Below the pieces are notes generated by a model. The model saw only the letters and a program-made list of their open reading frames with translations. It was not told the origin of the DNA and did no database searches. From positions 186,001 to 250,000 of the forward strand of contig NZ_PFXK01000004.1 in NCBI RefSeq assembly GCF_002812955.1: a DNA stretch of 64,000 nt, written 5' to 3'. Shown piece after piece: positions 9,668-18,920 of the stretch; the stretch's first letter is position 1; each line of letters starts with the position of its first letter. The position numbers and the translations under genes are program-made. The stretch comes from Vibrio sp. HA2012. GTDB taxonomy: Bacteria; Pseudomonadota; Gammaproteobacteria; Enterobacterales; Vibrionaceae.

Positions 9668-10089
9668 ATGAATATACTTAAAACACTATTCTAAAAAAAA
9701 ATTAACATTTCGTTATCTTAATGAGGTTGCTTGTTTTTTATTGTTAATACTTATTGCGGATTTGGAGATTAACCTGTTCAATATGTTTTTAATTGGCTCA
9801 TTTTTTGAAAGTGTGATCTCTATCCACGAAATAAATTTTAACGCTTACGCAGACTTTTTTTGTCACAAAATTAATGCAATGTTACGTTTGAAATGTCTAA
9901 TGGTGTAAAACAGATCAGTTACCGAACTGTTTTCTGTCATGCTCGTTTTTATAATTATAAGATTTTTTATTTAGCTTAAGATCGTGACTTGATTTAAATG
10001 TTGTCTATTTTTGCTTGTCAATTTTGTTCATTTTTCTTTATAGAAATGGACTGATTGTCGGCATATTGGTTTAGGAATAATAATGTATT
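9668..10089. promoter_or_regulatory. Divergent control region between fliM and motY operons
   Basis: This AT-rich 422-bp gap must hold the promoters for both lateral operons. No clean sigma-54 site was found; the best rightward match is TGGCTC-N5-TTGAA near 9799, which lacks the GC of the -12 box. A small dyad CAGTT-ACCG-AACTG is visible near 9917-9930. No coding frame in the gap is convincing. Confidence 0.5.
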
Positions 10090-10962
10090 ATGTTTCATAA
10101 TAATGCGTTTTTAACTATGTTATCCATTATGGTGTTAAACTTTTATTCTGATTTTTCAGTAGCAAAAGATATAACTATTCCTATGGATATTTCACAGTGG
10201 GAATATAAAGGCGACCACTTTCGTTGTTTATTAAATCAAAAAGTAAAAAAAATTGGGAAAATAGAAATTATTGCTGAACCTGACCACCAGATTCGCCTTG
10301 AAATTACCAGTTTTATTCTGCCTCAGCCTATTGAAAATGCTCAGATTTATTTATTGTCAGAGCCTTATCTGGACATCAGTCATAAAAAACTGGTCAGCCA
10401 GTCAGCATCAATCAATAAGCACAGAATCACTTTTCATCAATCAGTCTCAGGGCTGATTTCTGCTATGTCTCAGGGAGCATGGCTGCAACTGACATCTGTT
10501 TCTGGTGGACATCCTTTTTCTATTCAGTTCCCGACGGTAAACAGTAGTAAATCTATGGCCCGGTTTAATCAGTGCCGGGCTGAGCTACCTGAATTGTCAT
10601 ATAAGCAAGCCAGAGATATGGAACTGAATTATCAGCTGGGACAGAGAAGTGTTACTCCTGAGCAGAGAGTGATGTTATTGCATCTGGCCGAGTATGTTCA
10701 GCTAGATAAAAAAGTATCCGCTATTTTGATCGACGGTCACACAGACAATGTTGGTTCACCCATAGGTAACCTGCAGATCTCCCGTGTCCGGGCCGATGAT
10801 GTTGCCAGTATTCTGCATGAAGCGGGAGTTCATTCTGAGCTTATTGAAGTCAGGTCTCATGGTGCCCGCTATCCGGTAGCCAGTAATGATTCTGAGCAGG
10901 GAAAAGCGAAAAACCGTAGGGTAACCATCAGAGTTATCCGTTCGACGGATGATAGGGAATAG
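10090..10962 (+). CDS. motY: Lateral MotY-like T-ring / stator-anchoring protein
   Basis: A 290-aa protein with an N-terminal signal sequence and a C-terminal OmpA-like peptidoglycan-binding domain (about residues 175-285). The domain motifs IDGHTDNVG and LQISRVRADDV are typical, and NRRVTIRV closes it. The N-terminal MotY-type domain fits a T-ring role that holds stators near the rotor. First gene of the rightward operon, 8 nt before lafK, the position of lateral motY in V. parahaemolyticus. OmpA-family alternatives are less likely given this context. Confidence 0.82.
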   Translation: MFHNNAFLTMLSIMVLNFYSDFSVAKDITIPMDISQWEYKGDHFRCLLNQKVKKIGKIEIIAEPDHQIRLEITSFILPQPIENAQIYLLSEPYLDISHKKLVSQSASINKHRITFHQSVSGLISAMSQGAWLQLTSVSGGHPFSIQFPTVNSSKSMARFNQCRAELPELSYKQARDMELNYQLGQRSVTPEQRVMLLHLAEYVQLDKKVSAILIDGHTDNVGSPIGNLQISRVRADDVASILHEAGVHSELIEVRSHGARYPVASNDSEQGKAKNRRVTIRVIRSTDDRE

Positions 10963-10970
10963 GTGGAATA

Positions 10971-12302
10971 ATGCAGTACAAAAAGATACAGCTTATCGAG
11001 CCCAATCTGGATAAAGCGAGTCAAATGACGGAGATTCTGGAGTTAGCGGGGTATCAGGTGCTCCATTCAACATCCGGGCGTAGTCTTCCTGCAAGAGATG
11101 ATGCGATAACTCTGGTGAGTTCAGAGCTTTCTGATATGGGCATGACGGAGTGGATCCGCAGAAACCAGCAACGAGGTTCAGGCAAAAGCGCTATCGCAAT
11201 TGTTAATCAGGATCAGGGATTAATGGCTGCAGACGCGATGAAAGCTGGTGCAACCGATTATCTGCTGCGTCCCTTTGAACCCAATCAACTACTTAGTTTA
11301 TTACGCCGGGTAGAGACACTGGAAAAGCCAATGGGAAATATTGTCGCTGAATCCTGGCGTAGTAAACAGGTTCTGCAACTGGCTCATAGGGCTGCCTGTA
11401 CCAATGCTACGATTCTTATCACAGGAGAGTCCGGGACAGGTAAGGAAGTTCTGGCCCGCTATGTTCATCAGCACTCTCCCCGGGCTAATGCCCCTTTTAT
11501 TGCCGTAAACTGCGCTGCAATTCCGGAAACTATGCTGGAAGCGGTATTGTTTGGTCATATAAAAGGTGCTTTTACCGGAGCGACTCAGACTCAGACCGGT
11601 AAATTTGAAGAAGCCAATGGCGGAACTATTTTACTGGATGAAATTGCTGAAATGTCTCCGGCATTACAGGCCAAATTACTACGTGTACTGCAGGAGCGGG
11701 AAGTGGAACGGATCGGCAGTCATAAGACGGTTAAGTTGGATATCCGTGTTATTGCCGCAACGAATCAGGATCTGCGAATGGCGGTGCAAAAAGGGACATT
11801 TCGTGAAGACCTTTACTACCGGCTTGATGTGCTGCCACTGCACTGGCCTTCATTGCGTGATCGTCCGGAAGACATTCTGCCACTGGCTCGTTTTTTTATT
11901 CAGAAATATAAGGACAGAAGTAACTGTTGTCTGTCCGATGATGCCCAGGGAACATTACTGCAATACCACTGGCCGGGCAATATTCGTGAACTGGAAAATA
12001 TTATTCAGCGGGCACTGGTGATGCGACATGGAGATTTTATTACAGCGCAGGATCTTATGTTGCCTGTAGAAAGCACGACACCCATGCACTATAGCCATAG
12101 TGCTATGTCTGAATATGGCCATGTTGAGGTTAAGAAGCAGGCAGAATTTCAATATATTATCGACATGCTGCGTAAATTTGGCGGCAACAGAACGCAGACC
12201 GCAAATGCACTTGGTGTAACGACCCGGGCTTTGCGTTACAAGTTAGCGGCGATGCGAGAGCAGGGTATTGACTTACTGGCTGTACTGGGCTCAGCAGCTT
12301 AA
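10971..12302 (+). CDS. lafK: LafK-type sigma-54 activator of lateral flagellar genes
   Basis: A 443-aa NtrC-family regulator. Residues 1-120 form a receiver-like fold, but the phospho-accepting Asp position reads LVSSELSD and the conserved Lys is Arg (LLRPFE), so it is probably not phosphorylated. The AAA+ domain has Walker A GESGTGKE at 152-159 and the sigma-54 contact loop GAFTGA at 199-204. A Fis-type HTH ends the protein (GGNRTQTANALGVTTRALRY). It should activate sigma-54 promoters such as that of fliD. It sits between motY and fliE as in known lateral clusters. Confidence 0.9.
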   Translation: MQYKKIQLIEPNLDKASQMTEILELAGYQVLHSTSGRSLPARDDAITLVSSELSDMGMTEWIRRNQQRGSGKSAIAIVNQDQGLMAADAMKAGATDYLLRPFEPNQLLSLLRRVETLEKPMGNIVAESWRSKQVLQLAHRAACTNATILITGESGTGKEVLARYVHQHSPRANAPFIAVNCAAIPETMLEAVLFGHIKGAFTGATQTQTGKFEEANGGTILLDEIAEMSPALQAKLLRVLQEREVERIGSHKTVKLDIRVIAATNQDLRMAVQKGTFREDLYYRLDVLPLHWPSLRDRPEDILPLARFFIQKYKDRSNCCLSDDAQGTLLQYHWPGNIRELENIIQRALVMRHGDFITAQDLMLPVESTTPMHYSHSAMSEYGHVEVKKQAEFQYIIDMLRKFGGNRTQTANALGVTTRALRYKLAAMREQGIDLLAVLGSAA

Positions 12303-12316
12303 TTTGGAGATAACGA

Positions 12317-12703
12317 ATGAAAACCAATAGTGTAATGCAGATGTCAGCAGCACAACAACTGATGCTGGAAAAAATGGAAATAATGGGACAACAGGCTCAG
12401 ACCCCGTTTGTTGTGGCTGCTAATCCGTTTGATCAGTCGTTGTCAGTTAACGATAGCTTCAGCGCGACGGCTATGAATGAGCCGTTATCTTTTTCCGGGG
12501 CGATGCGTCAGGTTTTAGACCGAGTGAATGCCAGTCAAACGGAAGCCAGTGATCTGATGGCTGCTGTTGAAACGGGTAAGAGTGATGATCTGGTTGGTGC
12601 CATGATTGCCAGCCAGAAGGCCAGCTTATCGTTCTCCGCTCTTATGCAAGTGAGAAATAAAGTCGTCTCTTCGTTTGAAGATGTAATGAAAATGCCGGTG
12701 TAA
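12317..12703 (+). CDS. fliE: Flagellar MS-ring/rod junction protein FliE
   Basis: FliE links the MS-ring to the proximal rod and is the first exported component. The 128-aa protein has the FliE C-terminal signature (SFSALMQVRNKVVSSFEDVM) and the preceding conserved SDDLVGAMIASQKASLSF stretch. A GGAG ribosome site precedes the ATG. It starts the fliEFGHIJ run and is 2 nt before fliF. Confidence 0.9.
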   Translation: MKTNSVMQMSAAQQLMLEKMEIMGQQAQTPFVVAANPFDQSLSVNDSFSATAMNEPLSFSGAMRQVLDRVNASQTEASDLMAAVETGKSDDLVGAMIASQKASLSFSALMQVRNKVVSSFEDVMKMPV

Positions 12704-12705
12704 AT

Positions 12706-14430
12706 ATGTCTGAAGTTATTCCACAACCCGTTGCTGTTTCTTCCTCTTATGTCGCGGGTAATCCATATTTTGAGCGAGCCAGATCCCTATGGAACAGCAG
12801 TCAGCGAAATCTGGTTTTATCTGCCGTTCTGGCCGCTATTGTTGCTGCTATTATTGTGGTTGCGCTTTGGAGTTCTAACCAGAACTACCGGCCTTTGTAT
12901 GGTAATCAGGAACGTTTTGATACCGGAGAAATTATCTCTGTACTGGAAACAGAGGATATTCCTTACCGCCTTCAGGAAGAAAACGGTCAGGTTCTGGTGG
13001 AAGAAGGGGAAGTCGCCCGGATCCGGATGCTGTTGGCAGCAAAAGGAGTGAAGGCCCAGTTACCTACCGGTCTGGAATCATTACAGGATGAGTCCTCTTT
13101 GGGAACCAGTCAGTTTATGGAAACTGCACGTTATCGGCATGGTCTGGAGGGGGAACTTGTCCGGACTATTCTGTCGCTGAACGCCGTAACGAATGTCCGT
13201 GTGCATTTAGCAATACCCCGTGAAACGCTTTTTGTCCGTCATAATGCTCAGGCTCCGTCAGCCTCCGTTATGGTGGAACTAAAAGCTGGTGAAGATCTGA
13301 AAACTGAGCAGGTAGAAGCTATTATCAATCTGGTGACCGGTAGTGTTACAGGTATGAAAGTCGAAAATGTTTCGGTAGTTGATCAGTATGGCCGTCTGCT
13401 AAGTGCAGACATTGGTTCTGAAGAATCAGGCCGGGTCAATGCGAAATATCTGGACTATCAAAAACGGCTGGAGAAACAGATTATTCAGCGAGCTTCCGAT
13501 ATGTTGACACCCATTGTCGGTGCCAGTAATTTTCGGGTTCAGGTCGCTGCGGATCTCGATTTTAGCCGAACTGAAGAGACTCAGGAAGTCGTAGATAACG
13601 ACCCTGTTGTTCGCAATGAACACCGAATCGATAATGCTACGGTAGATAAAATTGCACTGGGAGTTCCCGGTACTCTGAGTAATGAACCGCCGGTTGTTCG
13701 GGGGCAAAACACCGACGACAGTAAAAATACCAGCCAAAGAACAGAGCTTAACCGTCAGTATGCGGTGGGCAGTAGCGTTCGCCATACCCGTTACCAGCAA
13801 GGTAAGCTGAATAAGTTGTCTGTCTCTGTGTTGCTGAACAGTGCTTCTGCACCAGTAGAAACAGGTTGGACTGAGGACGAAAAACAGCAAATAGGTACGA
13901 TGATCCGTGATGCTGTCGGTATTTCCGCTGAACGTGGGGATAATCTCAGTATCCTGAGTTTTAATTTTACTCAGGTAGAAATGGCAGCTCCGGCTGAGAT
14001 CCCATGGTGGCAGGATCCTACTATCCAGCAGCCCATCCGCTATCTGATTGGCGGTATTCTGGGGCTTTCAATGATTTTCTTTGTTCTGAGGCCTCTGGTT
14101 CTGCATCTGACCGGTATTGAGCGTAGAAATGATGAACTGAATTTTGCTTCCGGGGATGAGGAGGATGAATTTGATAGCAGCCTGCAAACACGTTCTGAAC
14201 GTGAACATGAGAAAGTACTGAATCAGCGTTTATCGGATAAGGGGATCGAACTTGGGGCGACTTCTGGTCTGGATTCGGGAGGCGATTTGTTACCACCGCC
14301 AGGATCACCATTGGAAATTCAGTTGAAACATTTACAGCTTATTGCCAGTGACGAGCCAACGCGTGTGGCAGAAGTACTGAAGCAATGGGTGAATATTAAC
14401 GAGCAGCGTACACAGAATGAATCAGTTTGA
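12706..14430 (+). CDS. fliF: Flagellar MS-ring protein FliF
   Basis: Forms the inner-membrane MS-ring on which the motor assembles. 574 aa, with a membrane segment near residues 38-56, two ring-building domains (YscJ/FliF) and a second membrane segment near 445-465. The C-terminal tail that binds FliG is present (VAEVLKQWVNINE). The 3' end overlaps fliG by 14 nt, suggesting coupled synthesis of these 1:1 partners. Confidence 0.93.
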   Translation: MSEVIPQPVAVSSSYVAGNPYFERARSLWNSSQRNLVLSAVLAAIVAAIIVVALWSSNQNYRPLYGNQERFDTGEIISVLETEDIPYRLQEENGQVLVEEGEVARIRMLLAAKGVKAQLPTGLESLQDESSLGTSQFMETARYRHGLEGELVRTILSLNAVTNVRVHLAIPRETLFVRHNAQAPSASVMVELKAGEDLKTEQVEAIINLVTGSVTGMKVENVSVVDQYGRLLSADIGSEESGRVNAKYLDYQKRLEKQIIQRASDMLTPIVGASNFRVQVAADLDFSRTEETQEVVDNDPVVRNEHRIDNATVDKIALGVPGTLSNEPPVVRGQNTDDSKNTSQRTELNRQYAVGSSVRHTRYQQGKLNKLSVSVLLNSASAPVETGWTEDEKQQIGTMIRDAVGISAERGDNLSILSFNFTQVEMAAPAEIPWWQDPTIQQPIRYLIGGILGLSMIFFVLRPLVLHLTGIERRNDELNFASGDEEDEFDSSLQTRSEREHEKVLNQRLSDKGIELGATSGLDSGGDLLPPPGSPLEIQLKHLQLIASDEPTRVAEVLKQWVNINEQRTQNESV

Positions 14431-15424
14431 TACTCAACTAACCAATGTAGAACAGACCGCTTTAATTTTACTGAGCATGGGAGAGAATGCGGCAGCTGAA
14501 GTCCTGCAGCATTTTAGCCGTGATGAAGTGCAGCGTGTTACCCGAGCAATGGCCAAATTGCATGGAATCAAGAGTGATAGTGCGAAAGAAGTCATCCACC
14601 GTTTTTTTCAGGATTTTAAAGAGCACAGTGGGATTCGAGGAGCATCGAAGGAATACCTTTCTAATACTCTGCGCAAGGCTTTGGGAAATGATTTGGCTAA
14701 GGGCCTGTTGAATAATATTTATGGTGATGAGATCCGTAATAACATGCTGCGTCTTCAGTGGGTGGATATTGAACTGTTGGCGAAATTTATTACTCAGGAA
14801 CATCCGCAGATGCAGGCAATTTTTTTGGCCTATATGCCGCCGGACACCTCTTCCAAGGTGTTGATGAAGATACCGGAAGATTCTCAGGATGAGCTGCTTT
14901 ATCGTGTTGCCCGTATTCAGGAAATTGATCATGAAGTTGCCCGGGATCTCAATGAACTGATTGAACGTTGTATCCAGTTTATGTCTGCCAATCAGGGAGC
15001 TGCGGTATCCGGTACTAAGCAGGTAGCAGATATTATCAATCGATTTGAAGGTGATCGTGCCCAGTTGATGGAATTGTTGAAGTTGCATGATGAATCAGTA
15101 GTTTCTGAAATTGAAGAAAATATGTTCGACTTTATGGTTCTTGGGCGACAGAACGAAAAAACGATGGATCGTCTGGTGCAGGAAGTTTCTACTGAGTTGT
15201 GGGCTGTTGCTTTGAAAGGTGCAGAGCTGCCTTTGCAACTGGCTATCAAACAGTCAATGCCGCAGCGTATGGTGAAATCACTGGAAGATGAAATGAATCT
15301 GAAAGGGGCAATGCCTCTCAGCCGGGTAGAGAAAGCACGTCAGGAAATTATGCAAGTGGCCCGGACACTGGCTGATGATGGCGAAATAGAGTTGACCTTG
15401 TATCAGGAACAGACGGTGGAATAG
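14417..15424 (+). CDS. fliG: Flagellar rotor/switch protein FliG
   Basis: Rotor protein that receives torque from the stator, 335 aa, the usual length. The N-terminal FliF-binding part (TALILLSMGENAAAEVL), the middle EHPQ motif region and the charged C-terminal torque helix (RQNEKTMDRLVQEVSTE) are recognisable. Start codon ATG inside the end of fliF; 1 nt before fliH. Confidence 0.93.
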   Translation: MNQFDTQLTNVEQTALILLSMGENAAAEVLQHFSRDEVQRVTRAMAKLHGIKSDSAKEVIHRFFQDFKEHSGIRGASKEYLSNTLRKALGNDLAKGLLNNIYGDEIRNNMLRLQWVDIELLAKFITQEHPQMQAIFLAYMPPDTSSKVLMKIPEDSQDELLYRVARIQEIDHEVARDLNELIERCIQFMSANQGAAVSGTKQVADIINRFEGDRAQLMELLKLHDESVVSEIEENMFDFMVLGRQNEKTMDRLVQEVSTELWAVALKGAELPLQLAIKQSMPQRMVKSLEDEMNLKGAMPLSRVEKARQEIMQVARTLADDGEIELTLYQEQTVE

Positions 15425-15425
15425 G

Positions 15426-16205
15426 ATGAAGACGAGTGATGTGGTGCGTTTGTCTCCCGGTCAATACCGTAAACACAGGTTTCCTCCTGTGGCCGAGCCT
15501 GTGTCTGAAGACGGAAGCATTTCTCTGGATGACGTGCATAACATGAAAGATGTCAGAATCGAACTGCAACAGAGACTGGAAGACGGCTTTAATCAGGGGA
15601 TTCAGCAGGGGCATGAAGAAGGTTTACGGCAGGGGATGGAGCAAGGAAAACAGAAAGGGTTGCTGGAAGGGCAGAAAGAGGGATTTCAAAAAGGATTTAT
15701 CAGTGGTGAGGCATCAGGAAAGGAAACTTTCATAAAGGCTGTAAAGCCTGTGCATCAGTTACTGGAGAAAATGACCCGCTGGCAGAATGACAGAGAACGG
15801 GAACAACGTGAACATATTTGTGAATTGGTACAGAAGGTGTCACAACGGGTGATCCGCGCAGAACTGACGCTGATGCCTCAGCAAATCCTTGCTCTTGTGG
15901 ATGAAACGCTTGATTCGTTACCTGGAAAAACAGAAAAAGTTGTGGTGCATTTAAATCCACAGGATCTGGAACGGATCACTCAGATTAATGCGGATTTGCC
16001 GCAAGCCTGGAAGTTACTGGCTGACAGCCAGTTGCCAACCGGAGGATGTCAATTGGTGACTGACCATGCGGAAGCCGATGCTGGCTGTGATGCCCGACTG
16101 GAAGCTTGTATGCAGAATGTCAGAGAGCACCTGTTGGGGGAAGCACCTTCTTCTCTTTCTGATATACAGGTTGTGCTCCCAAAAACAGAGGTGTCTGGTG
16201 AGTAA
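15426..16205 (+). CDS. fliH: Flagellar export ATPase regulator FliH
   Basis: FliH dimers hold the FliI ATPase and tether it to FliN. 259 aa. The centre (about residues 55-105) has Gly-x3-Gly repeats in a Gln/Glu/Lys-rich helix (GIQQGHEEGLRQGMEQGKQK), a FliH hallmark, and the C-terminal FliI-binding region follows. The stop overlaps the fliI GTG start by 8 nt. Confidence 0.9.
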   Translation: MKTSDVVRLSPGQYRKHRFPPVAEPVSEDGSISLDDVHNMKDVRIELQQRLEDGFNQGIQQGHEEGLRQGMEQGKQKGLLEGQKEGFQKGFISGEASGKETFIKAVKPVHQLLEKMTRWQNDREREQREHICELVQKVSQRVIRAELTLMPQQILALVDETLDSLPGKTEKVVVHLNPQDLERITQINADLPQAWKLLADSQLPTGGCQLVTDHAEADAGCDARLEACMQNVREHLLGEAPSSLSDIQVVLPKTEVSGE

Positions 16206-17571
16206 CATTCAATTGTCGGAGAGATTGAATGAGGCTTTAGCGTCACTGGAGTCAATTCCTGTTGCTAAGGTGACAGGCCGGCTGGTTAAAGTGAACGGAT
16301 TGATGCTTCAGGCCGTTGGTTGTCGTTTTAAGCTGGATCAACGTTGTCTGGTTGAAACTGATAGTAATACTATGATCGAGGCTCAGGTGGTGGGTTTTGA
16401 TCATCATACGGCTTATTTGATGCCAGTCCGGCAGCTTGGTGGGTTATTTGCCGGAGCGAAAGTGATCCCCATGAATGAAAGCAGTATGGTACAGATCAGC
16501 TTTGACTGGATTGGACGGATTGTCAATGGATTAGGTGAACCTTTAGATGATGGAGAACTTCTTCTGAGTGGTGAGCGTTTTTCACTGGAACCCAATCCTA
16601 TTAATCCATTAAAACGGCGTCCGGTTGATACTCCGCTTGATCTGGGGGTGCGGGCCATCAATGGCTTGCTTACAGTTGGGAAAGGTCAGCGTATCGGACT
16701 GATGGCCGGCAGTGGCGTCGGTAAAAGTGTGTTGATGGGGATGATTACCAAAAATACGGAGGCAGACGTTATCATTGTGGGTCTGATCGGTGAACGAGGT
16801 CGGGAAGTCCGTGAATTTATTGAGCGGAATTTAGGGCTGGAAGGTATGCAGCGGGCAATAGTGGTTGCAGCTCCGGCCGACGAATCCCCTTTGATGCGTT
16901 TAAGGGCGACAAAATTGTGTCATCGGGTAGCGGAATATTTCCGGGATCAGGGAAAAAATGTGCTGCTTCTGATGGATTCTCTCACCCGTTACGCGATGGC
17001 GCAGAGAGAAATTGCACTTTCCCTTGGAGAGCCACCTGCGTCAAGAGGATACCCACCCTCTGTATTTAGTTTGCTTCCGCAGCTCCTTGAACGTGCGGGT
17101 AATGGTGAACATCCGAACGGAAGTCTTACCGCTATTTACACCGTGCTGGCTGATGGTGATGATCAACTGGATCCTGTTGTGGACTCCGCACGGGCTATTT
17201 TAGACGGGCATGTTGTGTTATCCCGTACTTTAGCTGAGCAGGGACATTATCCGGCGATTGATATTAATGCTTCCATTAGTCGTTGTATGAACAGTTGCAC
17301 TCAACCACCGCACGTCATACTGGCAAATCAGTTTCGTCAGTTGAATGCTAATTATCACCAGGTTAAAGAGTTGTTACCTCTGGGAGGGTATCAGGCTGGA
17401 ATGGATCCTGAACTGGACAGAGCTGTCAGAATGCAGCCAGAGCTGAAGGCTTATCTTCAACAGGGGGTGGATGAGCGTTCTGATTTTATTACCAGCCTGA
17501 CTCAGTTGTCGGAATTGTTTGCTGATACTATGACTAAAACTCAGGGGAATAAAGAGTGCAGAGTAAGCTAA
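16198..17571 (+). CDS. fliI: Flagellar export ATPase FliI
   Basis: Hexameric F1-beta-like ATPase that releases export substrates from chaperones. Walker A GSGVGKS at residues 171-177 and the signature SLTRYAMAQREIALSLGEPP are clear. The start is GTG (VSNIQLSERL), preceded by GAGGTG, giving 457 aa, the family norm; a longer frame begins inside fliH and is rejected. It overlaps fliH by 8 nt and fliJ by 16 nt. Confidence 0.93.
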   Translation: MSNIQLSERLNEALASLESIPVAKVTGRLVKVNGLMLQAVGCRFKLDQRCLVETDSNTMIEAQVVGFDHHTAYLMPVRQLGGLFAGAKVIPMNESSMVQISFDWIGRIVNGLGEPLDDGELLLSGERFSLEPNPINPLKRRPVDTPLDLGVRAINGLLTVGKGQRIGLMAGSGVGKSVLMGMITKNTEADVIIVGLIGERGREVREFIERNLGLEGMQRAIVVAAPADESPLMRLRATKLCHRVAEYFRDQGKNVLLLMDSLTRYAMAQREIALSLGEPPASRGYPPSVFSLLPQLLERAGNGEHPNGSLTAIYTVLADGDDQLDPVVDSARAILDGHVVLSRTLAEQGHYPAIDINASISRCMNSCTQPPHVILANQFRQLNANYHQVKELLPLGGYQAGMDPELDRAVRMQPELKAYLQQGVDERSDFITSLTQLSELFADTMTKTQGNKECRVS

Positions 17572-17996
17572 GGGCTGTGAGCAAATTGCAGAAGCTTGCT
17601 GAAAAACAGCGTGAGCAGAAAGGGATGCTTCTTGAACAGATGAAACGTCATGTCGATCATTATCAGCGACAACTGGATGCTTTGGGGGAACTTCAATCCG
17701 GTTGTGCCTCTGTCGCTCAGGGAAAGGGGGCATGCAATAGCATGATATTAAATAATACTATTGAAGCTCAGGCTATGCTGAATGGGGCATTAAGACATCA
17801 CCGGCATGAAAAAGCGATACTGGACGCGGAATATGAGTTTTCCCGAAAACAGCTGCAAGCCAGTCATATCAGAGTGAAGTATTTAGAGCAGGTAACGGAA
17901 CGCTGGAAAAAAAAGCAGCAGTATGAAAATGCTAAAAAAGAACAAAAGCGGATAGAAGATATTATAAACGCTCGCAGCAAGCATGGCCTGATCTGA
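17556..17996 (+). CDS. fliJ: Flagellar export chaperone FliJ
   Basis: A 146-aa all-helical, Lys/Gln/Glu-rich coiled-coil protein with a GTG start inside the end of fliI. FliJ sits in the FliI ring and helps open the FlhA gate. Sequence similarity is weak, as is normal for FliJ, so the assignment rests on length, coiled-coil character and position as the last fli gene. The lateral sigma and stator genes that follow in some species are absent here. Confidence 0.82.
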   Translation: MQSKLRAVSKLQKLAEKQREQKGMLLEQMKRHVDHYQRQLDALGELQSGCASVAQGKGACNSMILNNTIEAQAMLNGALRHHRHEKAILDAEYEFSRKQLQASHIRVKYLEQVTERWKKKQQYENAKKEQKRIEDIINARSKHGLI

Positions 17997-18143
17997 ATTT
18001 TCATATTTTTACTTTTGTCTGTTGAATTAATCTCAGCCCCTGCGGTTCAAATTATTTGAATGTTTGTGTCAAAATATTCCGTTTTTTTCTTTCTCTGAAG
18101 CCACTTAGACTAAGGCAATACAAGAGCAGAGGAGAACAGAATT

Positions 18144-18839
18144 ATGCTTACGCTAAGATATTCAGAGGAGCGGGGACAAGGCAGACTGGACTGGCTTGAC
18201 AGCCGTTTCAGCTTCTCTTTCAGCGATTATTATGACCCGGAACATATGGGGTTTTCAGCTCTGCGGGTGATTAATGAGGATGTTATTCAGCCTGGCGGTG
18301 GGTTTGCTACGCACGGTCACCGGGATATGGAGATCATCACTTATGTGCTAAGTGGTTCGATTGAACATAAAGATAGTGAAGGGAACACCAAGATACTGCC
18401 AGCCGGGGAGTTTCAGTTAATGTCCGCAGGAGCGGGAATTTTTCACAGTGAGTACAATCCTTCTGTAAGTGAGCCGCTGCACCTGTTGCAGATCTGGATC
18501 CAGCCGCATACTCCGGGTGGTCTGCCGGGCTATCAGCAGAAAGCGTTTGATAAACAGTCCGGCCTGACAACGATTGCGACTGAACGTGGTGAAAACGGTA
18601 CGCTGAAAATTAAACAAGATGCTGTTCTGCATCACCTGATCTTAGAGCCGGGCAGTGTACTGACATTTGAGACCCGCCAGCAGCGCAATACTTATATTCA
18701 TCTGATCAGTGGTAACCTGAAGGTAGACCAAACCGAAATCGCACCGGGTGATGCTGCAAAAGTGGTACAGCAGGATACGGTTGCTCTGAGCAATCGAGGT
18801 TCAGAAACAGTAACCGCGCTGATATTTGATTTACCGTAA
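18144..18839 (+). CDS. Pirin family protein (YhhW-like, quercetinase fold)
   Basis: A 231-aa bicupin. The N-terminal cupin carries the metal-binding set HGHRDMEIITY and a later His-Ser-Glu (GIFHSEYN), as in YhhW, which has quercetin 2,3-dioxygenase activity. The C-terminal cupin is shorter. Preceded by a GAGGAG ribosome site and standing alone between the flagellar and fibre clusters. Biological substrate unknown. Confidence 0.88.
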   Translation: MLTLRYSEERGQGRLDWLDSRFSFSFSDYYDPEHMGFSALRVINEDVIQPGGGFATHGHRDMEIITYVLSGSIEHKDSEGNTKILPAGEFQLMSAGAGIFHSEYNPSVSEPLHLLQIWIQPHTPGGLPGYQQKAFDKQSGLTTIATERGENGTLKIKQDAVLHHLILEPGSVLTFETRQQRNTYIHLISGNLKVDQTEIAPGDAAKVVQQDTVALSNRGSETVTALIFDLP

Positions 18840-18920
18840 GAGTATCTGTCTGATAATTTTAATATTTTTTGTTCCCATGCCCCTGCGTGGAAATGCCTGT
18901 TTTTTCTGAAACATAGCCGG

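Noticed and set aside
9799..9815. Possible sigma-54 promoter TGGCTC-N5-TTGAA before motY
   Set aside because: The essential GC of the -12 element is missing.
14468..15088. Long minus-strand open frame opposite fliG (206 codons) and similar frames opposite dnaK and dnaJ
   Set aside because: They are antisense shadows of well-conserved genes with no ribosome sites and no protein-like composition.
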